DNA from: Niebla homalea
Taxonomy: Eukaryota; Ascomycota; Lecanoromycetes; Lecanorales; Ramalinaceae
Length of the DNA: 64,000 nt
Assembly (NCBI GenBank): GCA_019925105.1
Contig: JAHGAU010000009.1
Location: 558,001 to 622,000, forward strand
Reading direction: 5' to 3'
A program made the position numbers and the translations under genes. Each line of letters begins with the position of its first letter. Within the stretch, counting starts at the first letter, position 1. This document shows positions 35,599 through 44,194 of the stretch, in pieces. Under the pieces are notes generated by a model. The model saw only the letters and a list, made by a program, of their open reading frames with translations. It had not been told where the DNA came from and made no database searches.

Positions 35599-37509
35599 AT
35601 GTACGCTACGATCGCAGCTGCCCTGGTGGCACTCACTTCGTTTCCGTCTTCCACCTTGGCTCATTCATGGATCGAACAAATGAATTTGATCGACTCTAGT
35701 GGCGGGTTCACAGGAACCCCCGGATATGCGCGAAATTTCACACCGCGGACGGCGCCCGGCTTTACGGATACATCACTCGTTCATATCCTACCCCCTAGCA
35801 ACCCTCTAGAGGCTCGCGATGTGGATACTGATGGCATCAGTCCGACCGATCCCATGTGTAGAAAGAGTCAACAAGAGCAGTATCAGAGCAATGGCTTCCC
35901 GCGCTTGTCTGTCCAACCAGGCAACATGGTTGCTCTACGCTACGAAGAAAATGGTCACGTCACCCTTCCTCAGAATCAAAAAGGCAAGCCTCCAAATCGT
36001 GGGACAGTCTACGTCTACGGTACCACTCAGCCTAAACCGACCGAAAATTTCCTCGACGTTTTCAAGCAATGGGACGCCGCCGGCACAGGAGGTGACAAGC
36101 GGGGCAAACTCATAGCAACTCAGAACTTTGACGATGGTCGCTGCTATCAGGTCAACTCCGGCGCAATCTCTCAGGCCCGACAATCGCAGTTTCCTCACTC
36201 TCCAGATAAAACCATGGGGACTGACCTCTGGTGTCAAACCGATATCAAGGTCCCCGAGGACGTTCCGGCTGGTAAACCATATACTCTCTACTGGGTATGG
36301 GACTGGCCGACGGAGCCCAATGTCGATCCCGCCGTTCCAAAAGGCAAGGCCGAGATCTATACAACGTGCATGGATATCGACGTAAAAAGTGCTTCAAAGG
36401 AAAGGAGTCTGGGGGCTCGAGCAGCGCAAGGGCAAGATCTGAACAGCATGGCAATACCCTCTTTGGTGTCTTCCATGGCAAATCCTTCCGCTACCGCGCC
36501 CACCGCAGCCGTCCCAGCTTCGAGCCAAGCGGCCGCATCTTCTGCTCCTCAGAACAATGCAGTCACGGCATCCCAGGCTGCTCCAGGGCCGGCATCAGCC
36601 GTCCCTCCCATTGCTGCTGCGGTCCAACAGCCAAATCAGGCCACCGCCCAACAGAGCCAAGCAGCCCCAACCTCCTCTATGCCTGCAAATACCCCATCGG
36701 GTCTCGCGTCCGCTGAATCGATCGTTCTTTCGGTCCTCGGGTCACAGGTGATATCAGAAATTGCCGCCGAAGTGAACACTCAGCCTCCAGTAACGGTGAC
36801 TGTCACAGAACAGCAAGCGTCGTGTTCAACAGCAGCAGCGGATGTGCCTGCCAACCCACCAGCTGCCAGCTCTACGGCTGGCAACCCTGCTGCTGCTAAT
36901 ACCGTCGCTGCCGTCCCTACGGCTGCCAATACCGCTGCTGCTGCACCCGCTGCTGCCAATACCGCCGCTGCCAGCCCTGCTGCTGCCAGTCCTGCTGCTG
37001 CCAACCCTGCTGCTGTCGGCAATCCTGGAGTGCAGGGTACAGCGGCTCAGCCGCCCGCAACTACGACAGTGACATCGGGCACTTCCACGATCACGCAGAG
37101 TGCGACACAGAGCGCGACAAGCACTCTCACTCTAAACCCTACAGCGGCAAATGCAGGGGAGCCATCAGCGATGCCATCTTCATTACAGATGACCAGTCCT
37201 CTAATGGGGCCTACATCCGCAGCTGAGGCCCCCGCAGCGTCGGGTTCCCCAGCGGCGCCTTTGGCCTCAGGTACTCCAGCATCACCGGAAGCTTTGCAAC
37301 CATCTGGAAGCGCGGGAGCTTCACCCGCTCTGCCAACGCTTCCAGGAACCGCAACGCCAGTCGCTAGTCCCGCGGCCAACACTGCTGGTTCTTCCCCCAA
37401 TGCCAGTGGCCCTGCCGTGCCAAACGCCTCGACAGGCTCTTCTGGTACTGCAAAGCGATGTGATGCTGGGACTTGCCGGAAAGCAAAGAAGTCACGGATA
37501 TTCAGCTGA
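35599..37509 (+). CDS. Secreted LPMO-like protein with Ala/Ser/Pro-rich tail
   Basis: Single exon, 636 aa. A signal peptide of 21 residues (TIAAALVALTSF, ending STLA) leaves a mature N-terminus HSWIEQMNLI. A mature N-terminal His is the hallmark of lytic polysaccharide monooxygenases, where it forms the copper brace; a second His is available in NGHVTLPQ. The folded domain runs to about residue 270 with Cys at PMCRKS, GRCYQVN, LWCQTD and TTCMDID that could pair, and ends in YTLYWVWDWPTEP, a beta-strand also seen in LPMO-like folds. I recall an unnamed fungal family beginning HSWIE of this type; activity is not shown. Residues 275-620 are low-complexity Ala/Ser/Pro/Thr with AAN-type repeats, probably glycosylated. 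No GPI-type hydrophobic C-terminus; it ends in a basic patch with two Cys. Confidence 0.8.
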   Translation: MYATIAAALVALTSFPSSTLAHSWIEQMNLIDSSGGFTGTPGYARNFTPRTAPGFTDTSLVHILPPSNPLEARDVDTDGISPTDPMCRKSQQEQYQSNGFPRLSVQPGNMVALRYEENGHVTLPQNQKGKPPNRGTVYVYGTTQPKPTENFLDVFKQWDAAGTGGDKRGKLIATQNFDDGRCYQVNSGAISQARQSQFPHSPDKTMGTDLWCQTDIKVPEDVPAGKPYTLYWVWDWPTEPNVDPAVPKGKAEIYTTCMDIDVKSASKERSLGARAAQGQDLNSMAIPSLVSSMANPSATAPTAAVPASSQAAASSAPQNNAVTASQAAPGPASAVPPIAAAVQQPNQATAQQSQAAPTSSMPANTPSGLASAESIVLSVLGSQVISEIAAEVNTQPPVTVTVTEQQASCSTAAADVPANPPAASSTAGNPAAANTVAAVPTAANTAAAAPAAANTAAASPAAASPAAANPAAVGNPGVQGTAAQPPATTTVTSGTSTITQSATQSATSTLTLNPTAANAGEPSAMPSSLQMTSPLMGPTSAAEAPAASGSPAAPLASGTPASPEALQPSGSAGASPALPTLPGTATPVASPAANTAGSSPNASGPAVPNASTGSSGTAKRCDAGTCRKAKKSRIFS

Positions 37510-38041
37510 ACAGCTGGAATGCTTCGATCTCGAGAACATGAGGATAGGTATCATATAGCGGAGGCGTAAATACGGAGGGACAAGGAGTTGCATACCAAAC
37601 TTAGATAGACACATTTCTCACTAGTATCCACGTCAAAGCATACCAATCTTCTGCATCTTGTCCTACTGCCCAGTCAACACGCCTGCGATATCATTACTCG
37701 GATCACTCAACCTCATTCGTACGAGCAAAGGCGTGACGGCTCAGAAACTCCATGCAACACCTCCACGCAACACCTCCACCATACCTACACCCAGTCTGAC
37801 ATAATCTTTGCATGCACCACACTTCAATTGCAGCAATGCTATTGACGGATAAACATCGCTACCCCTTTTGAAGCCCTTAGTTACCCATACAACGCTAAGC
37901 CTTGACACTAAGAGCTGTCAGATCTAGATTCTGAAGTCATTCATGCATGCAGCTCAACTGCTGAATGCGCAAAGACTAGAACTTCCATTCATGTCGACTC
38001 ATCTCGTTGGGAAAACCACTGCTAGTATTTCATGAATTTCC
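37510..38041. other. Intergenic region between LPMO-like and photolyase genes
   Basis: 532 bp. A short direct repeat ATGCAACACCTCC/CGCAACACCTCC is at about 37752-37778. It includes the photolyase promoter; no element assigned. Confidence 0.5.
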
Positions 38042-39838
38042 TTGTTCGTTATAGCAGCTAACGTTCTCTTCCCTCTGTGCATGATGGCATTGACCAATGG
38101 CGCAATACACGGTACAAAGCGCAAGGCGGCACCTTCACCATCCACCGAGAGCAAGAGGGTCAAAAGTAACAGCTGCCAATTTGACCACACGCGAAAAGAG
38201 GAAGAGTATGGAATCGTCGATCGACAGTTTTACCCTCCGCAAATGTCAAACGAGCGTTGCGCCATGTACGTCTTAAAGGAGATTGAAAAGCCAATCGAGA
38301 CACTGCAAAGGACGCAGGAAGAGACGAAGGAGCTCAGGGACCAGGTACCCATCAAGAACGCCGTCGTACATTGGTTCAAGCGAGATCTACGTGTAGCGGA
38401 CAACAAAGCGCTACGAATGGCATCCGAGAAAGCGAAGAGCAAGCACGTGCCCTTGATATGCCTGTACATTGTCAGTCCTGGGGACTTCAAAGCGCACATG
38501 ACGAGTCCTGTGAGGGTGGACTTTATACTTCGGACATTGGAGGTGCTTAGGGAAGACTTGTCCGAATTTGACATACCCCTGTATATGGAGACTGTGGAAA
38601 AGAGAGCAACGGTACCTGAGCGGATACTGGAGCTCTGCAGGTCCTGGGGCGCCTCTCATCTTTTCGCAAATGTCGAATACGAGGTGGACGAACTTCGACG
38701 AGAAGCCCGTCTCACCAGATTGGCAGCAGCAGAAGGGGTTGCAGTAGATGCTGTCCCCGATACATGTGTCGTGGCACCAGGGGAGCTGTCGACGGGAGCC
38801 GGGAAGCAGTATGCCGTATATTCACCATGGTTCAGGGCCTGGCTTGCCTATCTCAAATCTCATCCGCACAATTTGAACCTGATTGATCCACCTATGAATA
38901 ACCCAGAGAGCGCGAGAAACAGATTCAAAGACCTATTCAATATCCCGGTGCCTGAGGCTCCCAAGAACAAAAGCCTCACAAAAGAGGAGAAGAAACGTTT
39001 TTCAAGTATGTGGCCGGCCGGTGAGCACGAAGCCCGCGCCCGGCTCGAGAAGTTCGTCACCGAGAAAATCAAGAAGTACAAAGAAACACGCAACCTCCCT
39101 GCCGCCAATAGTACGGCCGTCATCTCTCCCCATCTGGCATCTGGAACCCTGTCAGCCCGTACCGCTGTTGCTGCGGCCCAGGATGCAAACAGCACCCAGA
39201 AACTGGATGGCGGCAGTGAAGGCATCGCGGGCTGGATCTCCGAAATCGGCTGGCGCGACTTCTACAAGCACGTGCTGGTCCACTGGCCATATGTTTGCAT
39301 GAACAAGCCGTTCAAACCCGAGTACACTGACATCGACTGGGAGTATGATCGGCATCTGTTTGACAAGTGGTGTGATGGCATGACAGGCTACCCATTCATC
39401 GATGCCGCGATGAGACAACTTAGACATATGGGCTACATGCACAATCGCGCGCGGATGGGTGTTGCCTCATTTCTGGCCAAGGACCTCATGATCGATTGGC
39501 GGATGGGGGAGCGGTATTTCATGGAGAATCTGGTCGACGGAGATTTTGCCAGTAATAATGGCGGGTGGGGTTTCAGCGCGAGTACAGGGGTGGATCCGCA
39601 GCCATATTTCAGGATCTTCAACCCGATCTTGCAGAGTGAGAAGTTTGATCCTGAGGGGGAGTACATCCGGCGGTGGGTTCCTGAATTGGCACACGTGCAG
39701 GGTAAAGCGATACATGACCCTCATCATCGGGGTGCAACGGGTGTGAAGGAATACCCGCAGATGTGTGTGGACCATAAGGAGAGTAGAAACCGGGCTTTGG
39801 CAAGATATAAAAATGGTCTGGGAAGGGACACTGCCTGA
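38042..39838 (+). CDS. PHR1: Class I CPD photolyase
   Basis: Light-driven repair of cyclobutane pyrimidine dimers using FAD and an antenna cofactor. Single exon of 598 aa from ATG 38042; ATGs at 38081 and 38084 are equally good starts and would drop a hydrophobic 13-residue stretch. The N-terminal region is basic (TKRKAAPSPSTESKRVK) and may be a nuclear signal. Photolyase alpha/beta domain: VVHWFKRDLRVADNKAL. FAD domain: WISEIGWRDFYKH, WCDGMTGYPFIDAAMRQL, MHNRARM, ASFLAKDLMIDWRMGE, NNGGWGFSASTGVDPQPYFRIFNP split over adjacent blocks, then the EYIRRWVPEL end. The match to Neurospora phr-1 and fungal CPD photolyases is strong and the Trp-rich FAD pocket is complete. It is convergent with RPS21. 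Confidence 0.95.
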   Translation: MFVIAANVLFPLCMMALTNGAIHGTKRKAAPSPSTESKRVKSNSCQFDHTRKEEEYGIVDRQFYPPQMSNERCAMYVLKEIEKPIETLQRTQEETKELRDQVPIKNAVVHWFKRDLRVADNKALRMASEKAKSKHVPLICLYIVSPGDFKAHMTSPVRVDFILRTLEVLREDLSEFDIPLYMETVEKRATVPERILELCRSWGASHLFANVEYEVDELRREARLTRLAAAEGVAVDAVPDTCVVAPGELSTGAGKQYAVYSPWFRAWLAYLKSHPHNLNLIDPPMNNPESARNRFKDLFNIPVPEAPKNKSLTKEEKKRFSSMWPAGEHEARARLEKFVTEKIKKYKETRNLPAANSTAVISPHLASGTLSARTAVAAAQDANSTQKLDGGSEGIAGWISEIGWRDFYKHVLVHWPYVCMNKPFKPEYTDIDWEYDRHLFDKWCDGMTGYPFIDAAMRQLRHMGYMHNRARMGVASFLAKDLMIDWRMGERYFMENLVDGDFASNNGGWGFSASTGVDPQPYFRIFNPILQSEKFDPEGEYIRRWVPELAHVQGKAIHDPHHRGATGVKEYPQMCVDHKESRNRALARYKNGLGRDTA

Positions 39839-40384
39839 GCGAAGATGGCCATTTGATGACAACTTGACTCCAATATATTCACATCAGGCACAGAATCATC
39901 CGAGTAGGATGCACGTATGTCCCGCCCGTATCTGTAATGAAAACATTGACCTCATCATTTCCATCTTTTTTCCGGCAGTAGATCTGATTTGCGGCTCTTC
40001 ATGCATATTTCAAGTCCCATAGGTGAAAAGAGAGATGAAGATGTGAGTGCAAAGGGTTCCTGAAAGGCATCCTCTTTGTTGACTCGAGGAAGAAAGCCGG
40101 GGCAATGCACAATTTTGAAAAAGGTTGTTGTTCAATTGTGCGGCAAGGCAATTGAGAAGTCACGGGGATTTGACCATCACGTGGTCTCTCATCGATTGAG
40201 TGAATTGCTCTCAAGCATCTATCATAGCTCATGTCCCCGAGATCCCACAGTACCACCCAGCATGGACGAAAGTGAACCTCAGCTGCAAACCTCAGTCATC
40301 ATGTGAGCCTCCATTTCCCAGGGAAAGGACACCCACCTCATCGGCCAATCCCCCCCTCCCCACCTCTGTCCTCCTCCAACCATC
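39839..40384. other. Convergent 3' region, photolyase / RPS21
   Basis: 546 bp between two stop codons; no gene or repeat seen. Confidence 0.5.
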
Positions 40385-40741
40385 TTATCTCTGCCGACTC
40401 CCACTCCACACCCCCTTGATCAGTCCATCCCGCTGGCTCAACCTGTTCAGACTATCATCCCCCTCACCCATCGCTCGCACGAAGCCGCACAACGCGTAGA
40501 CCTGGTTCTCGCCCGTGTACCGCCCGTTCTCGTCCACTTTACCGACACTGATTTGAACGGAGGCGTGGTCCTTGGCTTTTATGATGCGGCCGGTGGCGGA
40601 GCATTTGCGGGGGACATAGCTGTGGGAAGAAGATGGGATTAGTGGGATGCGCTATAGAATCGAATGCGAGAGGTGATAGGAGAGGATGTTGAGCAGATGG
40701 TGGGCGCACAGATCGACGAGCTCGCCCTTTTCGTTCTCCAT
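40385..40741 (-). CDS. RPS21: 40S ribosomal protein S21 (eS21)
   Basis: Small-subunit ribosomal protein needed for 18S rRNA maturation. Exons 40741-40710 and 40619-40385 (88 aa, full length for eS21). The 90-nt intron (GTGCGC..CCACAG, CTAAT branch site) splits the Leu codon in [19 protein letters not shown]. The remainder matches the family throughout: [52 protein letters not shown]. It is easily missed because the first coding exon is only 32 nt. It is the last conserved gene before the accessory island. Confidence 0.95.
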
Positions 40742-41588
40742 ATCGACGTTAGGATGTGCGAGCGGGTAACGTTGACGTTGTTTTGGGTAGATAAGGATGT
40801 TTTTGGAGCCAACGCGAGAAAGTGGTGTGGTATGCAATATCTGGCTCGTCTGGGAGTCTAGGATTGAATTGTGCCCTCGCTAGACATATGCGTTTGGTGT
40901 GTGGACTGGCTCCGCGCTAGGTTATGATACCCTTTCATGCAACTTTGTTGGCCCCTGCAGTTTTTTTGCAACTTTTTGGAAGAACTTTTTGTTAAGACTA
41001 CTTTTCCACCCTGTACTCCATAACCACACGTCCAGTATAGCTTAAAGTATTAAAACATCATCTTTATTATACTTAAAAGCTTTAACTTTAATAATATAAA
41101 TTTCACAGTTAAGACGTCCTTATACGTATGTACATTATGTCCTGTCCAGAAAGCCGGCCTTAGCCCTCAGCCATGTCCATATGACAGCAAGCATTAATGC
41201 GATTACCGATAAAGGCATATATAGTCCGAATTGGTTTGCTTTTATGAGATCCAATTACGAAGATTGAGTCAGCCTGATGATTCGATTTATCATAAACATA
41301 AAAAAAGTCCCTCGTTGCTACTAAGGATCATCCATTACTTAAACATGGCTTTTCATATGATCAGATTCGAGAGAGTTCAGACCTTAATGAATGATGAAGT
41401 AGCACGTCTACCCCGGACGAAGTACAATTAGTCCAAGCCGAAGACGAAGAGGTGTCACGGTATGGTGGAGTGGTAACTGCCTGCATTGCTATCTAGCTAG
41501 CTGAGTGCGAAAAATACAGTATACGCGCCAAGCCGCTATACCCCTTAAGGCCTGATAAGCTGATAAAAGCCTTATCGTATAACCTGCC
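40742..41588. other. RPS21 promoter passing into AT-rich decayed sequence
   Basis: The first 200 bp presumably hold the RPS21 promoter. From about 41000 the sequence turns AT-rich (clearly so at 41035-41130) with no open frames of note, unlike the flanking genes. This marks the left side of the accessory island. Confidence 0.5.
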
Positions 41589-42240
41589 TTGCTTGTGGTA
41601 TGCATCCGTGACAAGAGGCCTATGATCGAGGCAGCCACCACATTCATCAATGTTTCTGATCAGGTCTTTAACATTGTGACGGCGCTACTGCTTAACCGCA
41701 AACAGGGACTCCATTCGCTTACGGATACTGGAGCGAGCCAGGCAATGATCACTTTTGAGGCTTCTTACTTACCTAGACTTTACCGGCAAGTTCTCGATCT
41801 TACCTTGTCGATGGATAAAGCGAGAATCATCAAAGTCAAGATGGATCCTTCCCGCACAGGAAAGCCTCGAAGGGTCGCCGCTGCAAGCAATCAATTTGCA
41901 ATGCAGCCTTCACGACTTGAAGAAGTTGAGGATACCAAGTCGCCCCTCGGCCTGGGAATAGCAGATGCTTAGGATAAGAATCGAATGCAGTTCGGAAACA
42001 GCCCACGTCCAGGTACCGGTAACAGCGAACACCGATCCTCCAGGTCTTAGTGATTCAGGCGACGAGCTTTCAAATCCCATATACTCAGCCAGGCTGCCGG
42101 TCGACCGAAAGATCCTGAAACGCCCTATCAAACAACGAACCCATCGCAGGCGTGTTCCAAAGCCAACCGAGATGATGATCGCTGATGAGCAAGCATCGAA
42201 TGGGCGGCAACGGTATCTCATGCGCTTTGCACCCTGCTAG
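41589..42240 (+). other. Short overlapping open frames, unrecognised remnant
   Basis: Two overlapping plus-strand frames (41589-41972 and 41965-42240) in different phases. Composition is protein-like in places (e.g. SLTDTGASQAMITFEASYLP) but no domain is recognised. More likely pieces of a decayed gene than two real genes. Confidence 0.25.
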
Positions 42241-42352
42241 GTCGATGAGGCTGAATTGCGTGGATCATCCTTCATCCGTGATTGGCAGCAAACAAGAGCT
42301 ATAGTCTTCGAGCCATCGCGTTGACCAGTATCAATCGCTCATGTACTTGCTT

Positions 42353-43450
42353 CTATAATTCGACGGCCTTATCCAGAATCAAGCGAGGAAACCGTTGTAC
42401 TCTTCCCGCGAAGTCACCCTTTTGTTTCTTGGTCCCATGGAACAGGGACCTATGAAACCACATTATGCCGTTGCTCTCAGCCGCTTGCGACTCGCGCTGC
42501 ATATATTGAAGGGCATCTACTTCTTCCAAGTATGTTGCAAGCTTGCCGCCCTCGTTGAGTCTTAACATTATTTTCGATCGGACCTGGACCTCACTAGGCT
42601 CATATTGCCAATAAGTCAAGTCATCAAGTAAGATATTAGCAATAATCCTTCCACAGACCTGTTAAGCGACCTGTTGACCGACTGTTTGTATACCATATTG
42701 CCCATTTCTTGTATACGTTCTTCCCATTCTTTGTCACTGAATTCGGCTGTAATATCATCAATACCTTGAGCATTCGTATCATCCTTCCTCTTCGATCGCG
42801 ACATTTGGCCCGACGCTTCCTCGTTTGCCGGAGGGTTGACCACTGGGCTGGCGGCACTTGGAGCTTGAGCACTGCCTGCGCTTAACAAGGGCAGTAATGA
42901 CTAACCCTGGTCAGCGGGCTCATACAACATCATGCTCTGCGAATTGCCGACATTAGTTTTGACAGTCTTTTCGGTATGACCGGCGGGGCCAGTCGATGTC
43001 ACACTCTCCAAATTGCCCATGGTAACTTCGAAATCCTCGGTACTCTCCTCTTCGGTACTGTGCTGCTCTGCCAACGGTGGATTTGATGTTTGTTGGAATG
43101 GCGGTATCTGGGTCGGGGCCGCAGAAGGCTGCTCATTCATTGGAATCGCAGACTAATCTCGAATTATAGATGGCGTAGTGCCTGATTCCTCCCTATTGAA
43201 ACCTTACTCTCCAAAGAAAGCCATGAACATGCTGCGATGAATGCCAAAGCGGGAAGTCACCGCCACGTCGCTGCTGTAGATTATAGCCGGGAAACAGAAG
43301 GGCTTTGTCACGTTCAGGGAGAACTCGAACGGCCTCCCGCAGCGATACTTGAGCGCGACATCCGTCTGCATACGATAATAATCTCAATCCCGATTCCTGG
43401 CTCCACTAAAGGCGGTAGATTCCAGCGTCCCAGGGAGACTTTGAGTGCTA
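42353..43450 (-). pseudogene. Decayed or multi-exon gene of unknown family
   Basis: On the minus strand, protein-like stretches follow one another with interruptions. The upstream piece (about 43440-43205) reads YYRMQTDVALKYRCGRPFEF and on to HRSMFMAFFGE, with a TGA before it where CGA would fit. Next come a Ser/Pro-rich piece (43140-42904), an in-frame TAG at 42903-42901, an acidic piece (42888-42690; DDITAEFSDKEWEERIQEMG) and a downstream piece (about 42660-42353; ANILLDDLTYWQYEPSEVQV and FHRSLFHGTKKQKGDF). The last join can be made in frame by removing 35 nt (GTATAC..AACAG), short for an intron. No family identified. Stops fitting C-to-T change suggest decay. Confidence 0.4.
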
Positions 43451-43524
43451 TCAGGGTCCTTTATGTGCTAGCTACAGCGGCTGCTCCTCCTCAAAAGCCA
43501 GCTGCTGCCTCGTTTTATCGACGT

Positions 43525-43610
43525 ATCAATCATCACCGTCATCACCGTCGTCACCGTCGTCACCGTCGTCACCGTCGTCACCGCCGTCACCGTCATCACC
43601 CTCATTGCTC
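43525..43610. repeat. 9-bp tandem repeat (CACCGTCGT)n
   Basis: Seven to eight imperfect copies of a 9-bp unit, CACCGTCGT. On the minus strand it would encode Gly-Asp-Asp repeats, on the plus strand His-Arg-rich repeats; neither belongs to a supported gene. Confidence 0.8.
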
Positions 43611-43621
43611 TCGTCACCACC

Positions 43622-43996
43622 ATGGACTCTGTGCCCCGTCAGGGCGAGCCAAGCGAGATCAGCCGACTGGACCATTGAATAGCTCAAACTGGGGGGACAA
43701 CATCGCGTGTGGAGCTTCTGCCCGATAGGCTCCGCGTGGCCAAGACTCGTTCGCGCTCCCCAACAACCCAGAGACCTGATTTGATTCGTGAGAACGGTTA
43801 TCTTCCCTAGGAAATCAAGTTCTACGAACAATCCCGAAATGCCATAGCAGACTTCCACGAAGAAATTCTGTCAGCATTCGGGATGATACAGGGTGCTCTG
43901 AAGGATTTTTCAGAGAAGATCGCAAGCGCTGAAGGGAGGTGGGAACGATATTGGGGCATTCCTGTTGGTGGAGCGAGGAATAGAGAGACATTTTGA
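43622..43996 (+). pseudogene. Small gene remnant with two in-frame stops
   Basis: One frame from an ATG in good context (CACCACCATGG at 43622) to TGA at 43994 reads as a coherent protein except for TGA at 43676 and TAG at 43808. Around the stops: SEISRLDH-stop-IAQTGGTTSRVELLPD and ENGYLP-stop-EIKFYEQSRNAIADFHE, then SAFGMIQGALKDFSEKI. TGA from CGA and TAG from CAG are both single C-to-T changes, as in repeat-induced point mutation. About 124 codons; family not recognised. Confidence 0.4.
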
Positions 43997-44194
43997 GATC
44001 TTGAAAGTAGCTAGACACCAATCAACTCTGGGTCTGATCACAATGCCACCATTTCACCTTCGCTCGTATGATTTGAAATCGGTTGGATTACAAATTGAAG
44101 CGATATCTTATGAATCGAGATTTGTAATCCACAGGAGGATATATAAGGACGCTACTAACGAAGGAGGCGGGTGAGGAGGAGGTCGTGATGTTTT

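Noticed and set aside
43815..44021. Minus-strand frames opposite the 43622-43996 remnant
   Set aside because: The plus frame reads as a better protein (EIKFYEQSRNAIADFHE); the minus frames are its shadow.
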